Assembly (NCBI GenBank): GCA_012845835.1
Contig: JABAKD010000014.1
Coordinates: 2,525,984-2,589,983 of the forward strand
DNA: 64,000 nucleotides
Origin: Undaria pinnatifida
Taxonomy: Eukaryota > Sar > Phaeophyceae > Laminariales > Alariaceae
Direction: 5' to 3'
Shown piece by piece: positions 32,498 through 42,530 of this stretch (position 1 is its first letter; every line of letters starts with the position of its first letter). A model generated the notes under the pieces. It was not told the origin of the DNA and made no database searches. It was given only the letters and a program-made list of their open reading frames with translations. The position numbers and the translations under genes are program-made.

Positions 32498-32850
32498 TGT
32501 CGAATTTATTATTTTCCCCGTGAAATTTGGTCTCAAAGTGTCTTGCGGCCTAATTTCAGCACGACAGCCGTCGAATCGCTCATTTCCGCGTGAAATTTGG
32601 TGTTAGGTTTTCATATCATGCGGCCTAATTTCAGCGTAATAGCTATCGATCGAATCTCTTGTTTCTCTCTGTAAAATAAATGTCAGGGATAAGTTTTCTG
32701 GAGTCCTAACTTCAGCACAACAGCTGATATCGAATACCTTATTTTCCCCTTGAAATTTGGCCTTGAGTGTCTTTCGACCTAACTCGAGCATAACAGCTAC
32801 AGCTGTCGAATTTCTTGTTATTTTTCCGCGTGAATTTTAGTCTCAGGTTT
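32498..32850 (+). repeat. Roughly 84-bp tandem repeat
   Basis: Four units of CGTGAAATTTGG, TTGCGGCCTAATTTCAGC and ACAGC..TCGAAT type. It leads directly into the minisatellite that follows. Confidence 0.75.
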
Positions 32851-32851
32851 C

Positions 32852-33960
32852 TTGCGGCGCTCCTTCTCTTGTGAGAGGGCCGGTGATGGGGAGCTCTTTC
32901 TTATGGGAGGGCCGGTAGCGCAGAACCCTTTCTTAAGAGAGGGTCGGAAGCGCGGGGCTCATTCTTGTGAGAGGGCCGGTAGTGCGGGGCTCATTCTTTT
33001 GAGAGGGCTGGTAGCGCGGGTTTCTTTCTTATGGGAGGGCCTGGTAGCGCGGGGCTCATTCTGGTGAGTGGGCCGGTAGTGCGGGGCTCATTCTTTTGAG
33101 AGGGCTGGTAGCGCGGGTTTCTTTCTTATGGGAGGGCCTGGTAGTGCGGGGCTCATTCTGGTGAGTGGGCCGGTAGCGCGGGGCTTTTTCTTTTGAGATG
33201 GCCGGTGGCGGGGGGCTCTTTCTTAAGAGAGGGCCGGTAGCGCAGGGCTCTTTCTTATGGGAGGGCCGGTAGCGCGGGTTTCTTTCTTATGGGAGGGCCT
33301 GGTAGCGCGGGTTTCTTTCTTATGGGAGGGCCTGGTAGCGCGGGGCTCATTCTGGTGAGTGGGCCGGTAGCGCGGGGCTCTTTCTTTTGAGATGGTCGGT
33401 AGCGGGGGGCTCTTTCTTAAGAGAGGGCCGGTAGCGCAGGGCTCTTTCTTATGGGAGCACCCGATAGCGCGGGGCTCTTTCTTATGAGAGGGACACCGGT
33501 GGCGTGGGGGTAGCGTGGGAGTCATTCTTATGGGAAGGCCAGGTAGTGCGGGGCTCATTCTTATGATAGGGTCGGGAACGCGGGGCTCATTCTTGTGAGA
33601 GGACCGGTAGCGCAGGCTTCAGAGGGCCGGTAGCCTGAGGCTCTGGCTCTTTCTTATGAGAGGGTCGGTACAGCGGGGCTCTTTCTTAAAGGGAGGGACG
33701 GTAGTGCGTGGCTTTTTCTTATGAGAGGGCCGGTCGCGCGGGGCTCTTTCTTATGAGAGGGCCGGTAGTGCGGGGCTCATTCTTTTGAGAGGGCTGGTAG
33801 CAGCTTTGCCCTATGAGAGGGCCGGTGGCGCGGCGTTCTTTATTATGGGAGCACCCGATAGCGCGGGGCTCTTTCTTCTGGGAGGGCCGGGTAGTGCGGG
33901 GCTCTTTCTTATGGGAGGGCCCGGGAGTGCAGAGACCATTCTTGTGAGAAGGCCCGTAGT
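32852..33960 (+). repeat. 32-33-bp minisatellite, about 34 units
   Basis: Over 1.1 kb of a unit close to GAGAGGGCCGGTAGCGCGGG plus GCTCTTTCTTAT. Units of 32 and 33 bp are mixed, so frames stay open only locally. They give 11-residue periodic peptides on both strands (SHKKEPRAT on the minus strand). Some higher-order repetition is visible near 33.0-33.4 kb. I regard it as non-coding. Confidence 0.85.
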
Positions 33961-33984
33961 GTATAAGACACATGCTGCAGTAGT

Positions 33985-34235
33985 GGTAGCACCTTTCGTC
34001 TGAAATGGTTTTTGAATGACGAGAATCTTAACCTAAAACCGCCGGAAACGTGCCATTTTTTTTTTCATGAAGATGCTCGTTGTGTACCTAAGCCATAAGA
34101 TATTTCATCTGGTAGCGCTTTATTTTTTGTCCTTATCAGTTTTTTTGGAAGAGGTCTTAAGCTCTTAAATCGAGGAATCTCAGAAAAAAAAAGTGATGGA
34201 CACCCCTCTATCGTAGCACGCGTCGTAGTGGTGCC
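33985..34235 (+). mobile_element. MITE family A copy
   Basis: Left end decayed (GTGGTAGCACCTTTCGTCTG), right end ACACCCCTCTATCGTAGCAC intact, family interior present. Confidence 0.7.
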
Positions 34236-34416
34236 AGGACCAAGGCTATGTTATCGCGGGGGGGGGGGAAGGGTTACCCCCTTTTTTCATTACCAAGTTT
34301 TGAGACACTCGCATGAGTGACTCTGTACCTCATGCTCCCTAAAAAAGATTGTGCCGTAGGCGATTTGTTCGGTGCAGCGTGACTAGCCATTCCATTGGGG
34401 ATCCGACGCCCGCTAC
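34236..34416. mobile_element. Fragment of MITE family F
   Basis: ACCAAGGCTA, a G-run, TTACCCCCTTTTTTCAT and CACTCGCATGAGTGACTCTG match the left half of the element at 43.47 kb. Confidence 0.55.
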
Positions 34417-34673
34417 GCTAGAGGTATACCTTTTTTTGGCGAAAATGATTTCTGAACGACTAGGCTCCTTAACCCAAAATCGTCAGAAATAGGCTACTAT
34501 AGTGCATGATTCTCGTGTTGTATACCTAGGCCATGCAATTTTTCATCCGCGGATAAAGCAGGTTTAATTTTGACCAAAACAGTTTTTTAGGTTGAGAAAG
34601 ACATGTTCTAAGCTCCAAAAGCGAGGGGTAGTATTAAGAGAAAAAGTGGTGTGCACCTCTACCGTAGCATTCG
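34417..34673 (+). mobile_element. MITE family A, best-preserved copy
   Basis: 257 bp with inverted ends GCTACGCTAGAGGTATACC and GTGCACCTCTACCGTAGC. No open frame. It is used here as the reference for the family, which has about nine recognisable copies or fragments in the window. Confidence 0.8.
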
Positions 34674-34739
34674 TCATCCCTATCGCAAACATAAAAGCGG
34701 CACGAAAATCCCAAGACCGCGAAAAGGAACAGAGGGGGG

Positions 34740-35008
34740 TGTTAAATTAAAGTTGGAGGACACAGAGTGTCCCCTGTAGGTCTGCCAATTGAGCAGGTCC
34801 TCGGAGAGTACTCACTTTCGTTCCTTCGTAGAGATGTAGCTTTATTCGTTTCCACCAGAGCCCGGGATAGCTTCTGAGATCGGAGGCGCGTGCCTCCGAT
34901 CTAATTCCTAACTTCCCCGAATATAAACCGCCAACCTCATCATACGAAACCCATCCAAATGATCTCAAATTCGGATACCTACAGGCCTTTCGAGGCCGTA
35001 TCTTAACA
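34740..35008 (+). repeat. Left LTR (269 bp)
   Basis: Inverted termini TGTTAA/TTAACA. A hairpin GGAGGCGCGTGCCTCC lies near the middle. Sequence following it on the plus strand shows no TGG-type primer-binding site, but read on the minus strand the adjoining AGGGTGGG is purine-rich. Confidence 0.85.
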
Positions 35009-36285
35009 CTAGCCCACCCTGATGAGTCGCATATGCAGAAATATGGGAGATTCGGGGAAACTCCGGTTCTACGAACTAGACCATGAGTCGAAGATGCGGC
35101 TCCTCAAAATCCACTCCCACACCTCTAACCGTCTGGCTATGGAGCCAGGAACACGCGAAGAAAAACAGTAGAAAGAAAAGCAGACCCTACAGCAAGGCAA
35201 TAGTCACCCATCAAAAAACTGCCGCATGCCGCCGGTGTGGCCGGGGGGGCAGAAAAGGCGCTAGAACCTGCCGCATGCCGCCGGTGTGGCGGGGGGGGCA
35301 GGAAAGGCTCTACGATAAACCAACCACAGAAAAGGTACTATGGCGAGGCGAGCCCTCGTCGATATGGAGGGGAACACAGGCGCTAACACAAGGGAGAAGT
35401 CGTGCGAAAAACCTCCCGCGGGCCATCGGCAAGGCGGAGGGTTAGACGAGGAAACGACGAATACCCGGGATGGAAGGTGTCAACACCTACAGCCCCGCTA
35501 GGGGAGGAAGTGTTTAGACGAAAAAAAACAAAACAGAACAAATGCAACACACAAAACATAAATGAAGACACACAGACCCTTACACTGGTCGCCCGCCGGC
35601 TCTGGGCTGAGGGGGGCGTCGGCAGGGCGAAAATGAACAATGACGAAAAAGGCGACAGCCCTGCGCCTCAGATAGCGGCGTTTTACCCGAACCCTGACCC
35701 GGCACTGAGCAGGGGGTTCGGCAGGACAGAAAAAAAAAATGGAAAGAACCGCCCCAAACTCGGCGAACCTTTATTGTGATAACCCCTACACTGCACCTAG
35801 GGTAAATGCTGCCTGTTTTGGTCCTATGAGCGTGGGCGTTTTGGGCGACGCTTTCCTGTGCTACCCCCCCCCGCCTAGGTTGAATAATGCCTGTTTAGTG
35901 CGATGGCTGAAGACGTACCTTTACTGTGTTGCACCCCCTGCACTGCGGTTAGGGTCAGTGCTGCCCAGTTTTGGCTCCTTGTACTGCGGTTCGTGCGGGC
36001 GTTACCCATATACCCTACGGTCAGACTGGGCGCTGCTCTTATGTTGCGGTTTTGATGATTGGTACCTTCCCACTGCTGTACTCCTCTTATACGGCTAGTT
36101 GGCGTGGCTGCTACCATCACTGATGCTGGACGGAGTCGAGGCCCATATGTTGCTGTTTGCTGAAACACAGATATACCGCTACTTGGAGCAGGAACACCAC
36201 AACAATTTATCTGTCTCCATAGCTTCTTCACGCGTCGTTCCTATCCCTCCCCCCCCCCCCCCCCCCGACACTACACCTAGGCACC
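35009..36285 (+). other. Leader region of the LTR element
   Basis: No long frame. Two copies of CATGCCGCCGGTGTGGC with a G-run and GCAG.AAAGGC lie at 35.22-35.31 kb. Two related blocks (AGGGTAAATGCTGCCTGTTT and AGGGTCAGTGCTGCCCAGTT) lie at 35.80-35.97 kb. A run of about 20 C stands just before the gag-like start. Confidence 0.6.
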
Positions 36286-39237
36286 ATGTCCACCAGTGAC
36301 GATGGGGGCTACTCGGGCAGGCTGCGGTCCTCCACGCGCCCCATCCAGGAGGCCCAGGGAGAAGGACGGGAACGCTCGAGGTCCCGCGAATCGAGACGAG
36401 GAGGACGCGCCGAAATCCTTAACGATGATAGTGACTCCAACACGAGTCAACAACACGGCACACCGACCGACCACCCCGACTCGCCGGTCGACGAGGCGGA
36501 AAAACTCCTACCGGGTGCAGAGACATCACGACGACAAATATCCTCAGCCTCGAGGGAGAATCTCCAGCTGTCCTCAGAGCACCACCGTCGACATCTGACC
36601 TCTCCGCGCTCGACAGAGCGCCTTCCCCAGAGCTACGGAGACCAGCGCTCCCATGCCGGCCCCTCAGACTCAGAGTCTGAAATTTCTCGGGCCCAAAGAG
36701 CTCTCGACGAAGCCAACGCGACCCTGCTTCGACGAGAGGAACGCAAACGGCTCGATGACGAACGTCGACGCCGTGAGGATCACGCCATCGATCAGGCGAG
36801 GGCCGCTGCTCGCGAGGCGTCCCGCGCGGTAGAGAGGGCACGCCAAGCCGTTGCCCTCTCAGCTACATCGACTCCGGCGAGAGCTGCCCCTTCCTCGGCG
36901 CGCCCGTTGGGTGTTGCCTCCCAAGATACACGACCCGGGGACGACGTTTCCATGTCTGACAGCGTCCAGTACATGGCTACCACGCCGAGGGTCGAGTTCT
37001 CGGCGCATCTGGCGGAGGCGGTGATAGCAGCGGCCACGGCCCTTCTAACTTCAGAGCGATGGTCGTCGTTCAAGGCGGAAGACCTTTCGGTCGGAGCAGG
37101 CTGGGCTCGCCGCGACAACTCGTCCGCCTTCGGGCAGATGAGGCGAGCACCTACCCTCGCTTTGGTCGAAGCCTTAAGATTGGCCCACGATGACGCCCCT
37201 GACCCAGTCCTGTGGCCGACTCCAAAGGAAGCGCTGGAAGGAAGGCGCTCCACCAAACAGCTGCGCGGTGGCAGCCGTGATCGGGGGGACCGCAACCGTG
37301 GAGGTGGTAACTCCGGGGGTGGTGGCGGCCAGAGTGGGGGAAACGGGGAAAATGGTGGGAGTGGTGGCCATCACAACCGCCGCGGTGGTGGCAACGGTGG
37401 TGGAAGCGCGGGAGGAGCGTCGGGTATTGGTGGTGGCCCACAGCGCCGCCAAGGGAGCAACCAGGCCCGAACCAACCGGGGCGGCGGTCGCAGCTCGGGA
37501 GGAGGCACCGGAGGACGGCGAAACAGCGCACGAGGGCCCTCAGCGTGGGACGACTCGTCAACGTCCTCCCGCTCGTCCTTGAGCTCGAACACGGACCACG
37601 GCGAGGTGACAGTGGTAGCTGGCAGGAGGCAAGTAACTCCTTCCCTGGTGAATATTGCCTCTTCCGCCGACCGGCTGAGCAAACTAACTGTGTCGGGTGA
37701 CCACACCAAGCCTGTCTCTTCGGATTTGGCCCGCGAGCGTACCGCCGAACTTGCTACCGCCGCGGCTCTAGCTAAATCCACGCTCGATGACTCGGTTAGG
37801 CGTGCCTATGTTAAGCTCTCCCACAAGGACGTATCACGCATTTCTGTGCTACCGTTCCCCGCCTCTTTGAACAAGTCTGACGGCACACAGCAACTCACGC
37901 GTTCGGTTCGGTCTGCCATGACTGACATACTCATGCGCTGTGACGACCGTTGCCGAGAGGGCGTACGTGCCCCCACGTGGGTTCCCGGTTGGATCCACCC
38001 CCTCCGCCTGGCATCCAACCGTGCCATAACACCTGACAGGCCCACGACCGCTCGCACGACCACCTTGATCGACGATTTCTTTGGACAGGTGTCAAGAGCG
38101 TTGGACGGAGGAGCATCTGAGCCCGAGGCTTTCACCCTCCTGCTACGCCTGCTCGTGACGCACTTTGACCGGGTCGACACGGGCGAAGGCTACACTAAGT
38201 TGCACACTTTTGGAGTGTGTAACGGCACGCCTTTTTCTGATTTCAGTCGGGAGTTCCGTGTGCTAGTATCGGCAATCACGGGGAGTGAGCGTGTTTTGTC
38301 CCCAGGGACGGATGTCGTGCTGGAGGTGGTTAGGATGGCGGTCAACGAGCAGTTTCCGACGCTCATGCCTACGTTATACCCTGGCTCGAAGGCTACGGAC
38401 CCACGGCCTTACGCCTCGTTAGATGCCATGTGGAAAGCGTTTAGTGACTTGGCGCACAATAAGACACCTGCCGTCAACGGCGAAAAACATTTTTCTCTAC
38501 CTGTTTCTTCGTCGGGATCGCGGTCATCCGCCCCGTCGGGGCCCCGGCCCGCCGTTCATGGGCGCGGCCAGGGCCGAGTGCTGTCCCAGTCGCCTTCTTG
38601 GCAGACGGGTTCGAGCCATAATCCGATTGTCATGCCGATTGTTGATTCCACCGACCCCTGGATCGACAAAATGTCCAACTGCTGGCCCCTAGAAGAACAA
38701 CACTATGCAGAAGTTTTCGCTGTTAGTGCCTCGTTTAAGACCGACGACCCTCCCCTCTGGAGCGGCCTCCTCACGCCCTCTGCCCGCGCAGCGGCTCTCC
38801 GAGAAACCAGGGGTCATTGCCTCAACTGTCACGAAGACACTCAATCCTTACGCAACTGTAGGCATCCCTTTATCAACGCCAGCGGCTGTCTAAACCCTGA
38901 ACTCGGCCAACTTGGCGATGATGACGTTTTCCGACGGTGGCAAACACGTATGGTTAGCTACCGCCGCGACGGACGGTCTTCTCGCTCGCGAACGTACAAC
39001 AAAAATCGCCGAAATCGTTCAAACCAATCACGAGGGTATCCACGGGACCAGGGACAGACAAACAGCCACAGCGGTAACAACAACAGCACATACACGCCTG
39101 GCCAACAAGGTGCTGTCCCGCCCTCGCCAGCCTCCTCGGCTTCCGTGTCTGCTCCGGGGAAGCGTTTCGGGGCAACCCACAATCCGAGCGGAAACCCCAA
39201 CGCGCGCCAACCAGGTACCTTTCGCACTGGCAACTGA
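36286..39237 (+). CDS. Gag-like protein of the LTR element
   Basis: A 983-codon frame from an ATG in good context (GCACCATGTCC). Order: Ser/Arg-rich start; an Arg/Glu/Ala-rich segment near residues 135-195 that could form a coiled coil; a moderately conserved-looking segment near 235-305; a Gly/Arg-rich linker near 320-405; a longer globular part near 430-730; a Cys/His cluster near 840-875 (CLNCHED ... CRHP ... GCLN), reminiscent of a nucleocapsid zinc knuckle but not the standard CCHC spacing; and a basic Asn/Arg-rich tail. Position between LTRs and this architecture suggest an RNA-binding structural protein. Assignment to a named gag family is not possible by eye. Confidence 0.6.
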   Translation: MSTSDDGGYSGRLRSSTRPIQEAQGEGRERSRSRESRRGGRAEILNDDSDSNTSQQHGTPTDHPDSPVDEAEKLLPGAETSRRQISSASRENLQLSSEHHRRHLTSPRSTERLPQSYGDQRSHAGPSDSESEISRAQRALDEANATLLRREERKRLDDERRRREDHAIDQARAAAREASRAVERARQAVALSATSTPARAAPSSARPLGVASQDTRPGDDVSMSDSVQYMATTPRVEFSAHLAEAVIAAATALLTSERWSSFKAEDLSVGAGWARRDNSSAFGQMRRAPTLALVEALRLAHDDAPDPVLWPTPKEALEGRRSTKQLRGGSRDRGDRNRGGGNSGGGGGQSGGNGENGGSGGHHNRRGGGNGGGSAGGASGIGGGPQRRQGSNQARTNRGGGRSSGGGTGGRRNSARGPSAWDDSSTSSRSSLSSNTDHGEVTVVAGRRQVTPSLVNIASSADRLSKLTVSGDHTKPVSSDLARERTAELATAAALAKSTLDDSVRRAYVKLSHKDVSRISVLPFPASLNKSDGTQQLTRSVRSAMTDILMRCDDRCREGVRAPTWVPGWIHPLRLASNRAITPDRPTTARTTTLIDDFFGQVSRALDGGASEPEAFTLLLRLLVTHFDRVDTGEGYTKLHTFGVCNGTPFSDFSREFRVLVSAITGSERVLSPGTDVVLEVVRMAVNEQFPTLMPTLYPGSKATDPRPYASLDAMWKAFSDLAHNKTPAVNGEKHFSLPVSSSGSRSSAPSGPRPAVHGRGQGRVLSQSPSWQTGSSHNPIVMPIVDSTDPWIDKMSNCWPLEEQHYAEVFAVSASFKTDDPPLWSGLLTPSARAAALRETRGHCLNCHEDTQSLRNCRHPFINASGCLNPELGQLGDDDVFRRWQTRMVSYRRDGRSSRSRTYNKNRRNRSNQSRGYPRDQGQTNSHSGNNNSTYTPGQQGAVPPSPASSASVSAPGKRFGATHNPSGNPNARQPGTFRTGN

Positions 39238-39300
39238 CAGGGCGACGGCGGTACGGCACACCCGACCCCTACGCCGACGGCACTGTCGGGGACACTTCCT

Positions 39301-40521
39301 TTGCTTTCACAAGATGCTCGAGTGCCTGTCGTTCGCCTTACACGTGGCGCGGCACAAATTATTTCTGTCAAGAGCCCACGGGCTCCTACGTTGCCTGATG
39401 ACTTTCACGGCGCAGTGCCGGCGTTGGGGACCAGTGCTCCCAGCATGCCCCCCCCCAGCCAGGTTACATTATCTACGAAGGGGGTGCGCGCCCACAGTGA
39501 CGCCCCCCTCGTTCATGGTCCGAGTTCGGCAATGGGGACCAGCACTTCCAACGCCGTTAACCCCTGCCGTGGCTCAAGCTCGACAACGGAGGCACTCGCC
39601 CCTAACGCTGCCCCCCTCAACCATGACTCAGGAGCCCGCACCTTGCACGCTCCCCCCAGGCATGCGTCGCGCAGCAAGAAGACTGCGGCGACGGCGCGTC
39701 GCCCCCCTACGCGAGCGGGTTCGTCTCCACCTCTTCCCGACCGTAAAGCGGCGATTGGTTTGAGGTGTGGGAAAGCCAACCCATATGCACCGAGATCTTT
39801 TCCAAGATTTGATCCGGTGTCTCCTCGCGATAGTAGCGGGCGCTCTATCCTTTTTCCCATCGAGGAGGAGCCGACAAGCTTAGCTACCTCGTGTCTCTCC
39901 TCCAAGAGGGCTAACGGGAAGGAGCCTCCTCGGGCGAAGAATTTATTTCCACTTGCCCGAGCCCCGCTTTCGAAGACGCCCACAGGGTCTACGGGCCCTG
40001 CTCCGTCTTTAAGCACGCTAACCCACGTGCACCAGGCTACGTCTGCCCCATTGGCACAGGATATAGATCCGACACTGCGCAACGGGCCAGTGATGACGCC
40101 ACGGCCTCCAGCCCGATCAACTGGACGCTATTCCCGTGAAGATACGGAAGAATCGCGCCTCTCGTCAAGCAGTAACAGCTCCGAGCCCCCTGTCCCTTCG
40201 GGTGCAGTGAGAGCAGTTCCTTGCGATTTTACGCCAAAGAGCGACAAGGCCACGGCGCGACCACCCGTGGGTTCGGGCTCGCGCCGTGCTCCCGAGGCCG
40301 GGCGTTCCCAGACGGGGACCCTGCAGGCCCAAAGTGCCAGAGACTGGTGTCACCAGACGGGGACATTACAAGCTCATATGCCTAACACGGCCTCCGACGG
40401 GTTGGCACCGTCGACTTTTGACCCTTCCCTCGAATACTCTACAGACAAAGTAGTGTTGTTCTGGCAACCGCCGTCCTTTTTCTCGCAGTGGCCTCCTTCG
40501 TCGTCGTGCCCGAGTGGTTAA
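39301..40521 (+). CDS. Second frame of the LTR element, Pro/Ser/Ala-rich
   Basis: A 406-codon frame downstream of the gag-like frame. It is low in complexity, rich in Pro, Ser, Ala, Thr and Arg, and contains a duplicated QTGTLQA motif near its end. No enzyme motif (YxDD, D-E-D, DTG) is visible. It may be a disordered accessory region or not translated at all. It ends just inside the tRNA-like sequence. Confidence 0.35.
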   Translation: MLSQDARVPVVRLTRGAAQIISVKSPRAPTLPDDFHGAVPALGTSAPSMPPPSQVTLSTKGVRAHSDAPLVHGPSSAMGTSTSNAVNPCRGSSSTTEALAPNAAPLNHDSGARTLHAPPRHASRSKKTAATARRPPTRAGSSPPLPDRKAAIGLRCGKANPYAPRSFPRFDPVSPRDSSGRSILFPIEEEPTSLATSCLSSKRANGKEPPRAKNLFPLARAPLSKTPTGSTGPAPSLSTLTHVHQATSAPLAQDIDPTLRNGPVMTPRPPARSTGRYSREDTEESRLSSSSNSSEPPVPSGAVRAVPCDFTPKSDKATARPPVGSGSRRAPEAGRSQTGTLQAQSARDWCHQTGTLQAHMPNTASDGLAPSTFDPSLEYSTDKVVLFWQPPSFFSQWPPSSSCPSG

Positions 40522-40583
40522 GGGAATGGATTCGAAACCCATTGTGATTTCACGCGCAGGTTCGTGTCCTGCCGTCGACGCCA
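40500..40583 (+). tRNA. tRNA-Ser(CGA)-like sequence with encoded CCA, inside the LTR element
   Basis: 84 bp fold as a class II tRNA: acceptor stem GTCGTCG/CGTCGAC with one mismatch; D arm CCC-GAGTGGTTAA-GGG; anticodon stem ATGGA/CCCAT with one mismatch around loop TTCGAAA (anticodon CGA); a long variable arm GTGATTTCAC; and T arm GCAGG-TTCGTGT-CCTGC. The discriminator G is followed by CCA, which eukaryotic tRNA genes do not encode. CA then separates it from the LTR. Templated CCA implies copying from a mature tRNA by reverse transcription. On the minus strand it would be a primer-binding site extended over the whole tRNA. Whether it is transcribed is unknown. Confidence 0.7.
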
Positions 40584-40585
40584 CA

Positions 40586-40854
40586 TGTGAAATTAAAGTT
40601 GGAGGACACAGAGTGTCCCCTGCAGGTCTGCCAATTGAGCACGTCCTCGGGGAGTACTCACTTTCGTTCCTTCGTAGAGATGTAGCTTTATTCGTTTCCA
40701 CCAGAGCCCGGGATAGCTTCTGAGACCGGAGGCGCGTGCCTCCGATCTAATTCCTAACTTCCCCGAATATACACCGCCAACCTTATCATACGAAACCCAT
40801 CCAAATGATCTCAAATTCGGATACCTACAGGCCTTTCGAGGCCGTATCTTAACA
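40586..40854 (+). repeat. Right LTR (269 bp)
   Basis: Same length as the left LTR with about seven substitutions. Ends in CCGTATCTTAACA. Confidence 0.85.
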
Positions 40855-40976
40855 GGGGTCACTCGCGCGAGCGAGTGACCCCGAGTCACCGTGGAAACAA
40901 ATCCAAATAGTTATCCCCCCCTATCATACCGTGTAGCTTTGGTCCAGGAGCGCACACATCTCTATCCCCTCGATTG
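40855..40976. mobile_element. Fragment of MITE family F
   Basis: Begins with the near-palindrome GGGGTCACTCGCGCGAGCGA, followed by GTGACCCC, and ends in a decayed family-F tail. The LTR element seems to have inserted at this edge. Confidence 0.5.
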
Positions 40977-41226
40977 ATTTTACGATAGCCCCCCTCAAAA
41001 TCAGCGACTTTCTTTAATGAACGTTTCATAGCTGCTCGACACGAGGAATGATGCTATGATTAACAAAAGGTCTCCATGTATATTTTTTGCGTGCAAAGGT
41101 CGATCGAACGATGGCGTCGGGGTTTCAAGAGACAGCAGTATTCCAGGAGATACGACCGGGAGTTGGTTTCAAAACCGGCGATTTCCGTCAAGAAAGGTTG
41201 GGGGGGGCTACAGTAGAACGACTCCC
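40977..41226 (-). mobile_element. MITE family B, copy 5
   Basis: Ends GATTTTACGATAGCC and GGCTACAGTAGAACGACTC. The interior is the inverse of the 5.14-kb copy (AATGAACGTTTCATAGCTGC). Confidence 0.7.
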
Positions 41227-41274
41227 TTGCCCTACTTATACTTGGCTTCCACACGGCGGACATATCAGATCCCT

Positions 41275-41480
41275 CTTGAGTTATAATACACGTTTCAGGG
41301 CAGATACATGCCCCTGGTCCATATGATCTGGCATGGCCTATAGATCATGTTTGACGGTGAGAGTCGTATGATCTGAAACGATCTAGGTAATGTTTCCTGG
41401 GTTAGATCTGTACTATACAGGGCCTGAGCAACACATCATTACGACAGCTAGAGGATGTAGGATTTAATATCATCAAAGGA
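41275..41480 (+). repeat. GATCT dispersed repeat, copy 2
   Basis: Matches the copies near 29.3 and 52.4 kb: TATGATCTG, AGATCATGTTTG, AATGTTTCCTGGGTTAGATC, GGATGTAGGAT. Confidence 0.55.
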
Positions 41481-42263
41481 ACGAGATCTGCCCGATAACG
41501 ACAGGTAAGATTTTATGAAATTAGTTTTTAAGTACACGGTCAGCTGTGAGTTCGACAAATTCGGGGTCGATACTCATATTTGCAAACCCAAAACAAGCAC
41601 CCTGGGCTCGCTCCTCGCCCTGGGAACCCGAAAATATGCTTGATGTGTGTCGAGATAGCCCGAGAAAGGTTCTTGAACGACCCAGGCTCTGCCTAGAGCA
41701 CCACACACAGGATAAGGTCTCCCACACTACTTAATTTGGCAGACAGGCCCTGCCCGCTCGGTGCAGCAGTGACATGAGTAGCAAAACCACGATGCTGCTA
41801 GTGCTCAGCACAGCAAAAAGAGCATTATATAAACAAGATTTTTACGGGTTGTAACCGGACCCGCGGATCGGGTAAGGTCGGGAGGTTTTCAATGTATCGC
41901 GGGTCGAGGTCGATCGGGTCAGGAGATGGCTCTGCACCCCACACTCAAAAGAGGACCATGGAAAACATTTTTGGTGCAGCGTTCATGCGAACAATCCCAC
42001 GGCAGTCTGTCTCTACGAATCTTATCGCAAAAAAACGAGCAGCACGAAAGCAACGGGATGAGGGAGGTCACACTCTGGCGAGTGGCCTCGAGCCTCTGAA
42101 CACGCAGGGCCTGAGCAGGAGTGACCCCCCCTTCCGTGCTATCGTCCGGCTGGAAATAGCGTCGCCGTCGTCACGAACATGTAGTGCGATTTTCGGCGGG
42201 ACTATTGCCAGACGATGGGAAGGGCTTCGCCACAGACGGAAGAAGAGTGTTGCCCCCCAAATG
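41481..42263. other. No gene recognised; family-E fragment
   Basis: CGGGTAAGGTCGGGAGG and GATCGGGTCAGGAGATGG near 41.87-41.93 kb are a piece of MITE family E. An inverted foldback-repeat scrap lies near 41.54-41.59 kb. No gene. Confidence 0.45.
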
Positions 42264-42530
42264 ACGCGTGCTACAATGGAGGTTAACACTTTTTTTCGTC
42301 TGACATGGTTTTTGCATGGCGGGGCTCCTCAACCCCCAAAAAAGTCGTCGGAAATATATATATATATATATATATTTGCACGATTCTCGTTGTAGCTAGG
42401 CCATTGGGATTTTTCATTCGGTATCAGTTTGTTTTTCTCCAAATCAGTTTTTGGGGTTAAGACGGACATGTCTTAAGCTACTAAACTCAGAAAAAAACTG
42501 TTGCACCCCTATCGTAGCGCGCATTGAATA
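42264..42530 (+). mobile_element. MITE family A copy
   Basis: Starts GTGCTACAATGGAGGTTAAC, ends GCACCCCTATCGTAGC, with family interior and a TA microsatellite near 42.35-42.37 kb. Confidence 0.65.

Larger units (their letters stand above)
34740..40854 (+). mobile_element. LTR element, non-autonomous, with gag-like frame
   Basis: Two direct repeats of 269 bp (34,740-35,008 and 40,586-40,854) begin TGT and end TTAACA and differ at about seven sites (roughly 2.6 percent), so the insertion is fairly young. Both flanks start with GGGG beyond the LTRs, a possible 4-bp target duplication in poor sequence context. The interior holds a 983-codon gag-like frame, a second Pro/Ser-rich frame and a tRNA-Ser-like sequence, but no reverse transcriptase, integrase, protease or RNase H that I can see. 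It therefore resembles the TR-GAG class that needs enzymes from a partner element. The gag-like frame looks whole. Strand is given by that frame, while the tRNA placement suggests the opposite sense (see findings). Confidence 0.8.

Noticed and set aside
33223-33973. Minus-strand periodic SHKKEPRAT frames as a protein gene
   Set aside because: Mixed 32/33-bp unit lengths break the frame repeatedly and no start context or splice support is seen.
36419-37781. Minus-strand frames antisense to the gag-like frame
   Set aside because: No recognisable domains; composition is that expected from the reverse of the Gly/Arg-rich plus-strand frame. I kept the orientation conflict with the tRNA as a finding.
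40500-40583. Ordinary host tRNA-Ser gene
   Set aside because: It has an encoded CCA, stem mismatches and lies inside the LTR element 2 bp from the LTR, so a reverse-transcribed origin fits better.
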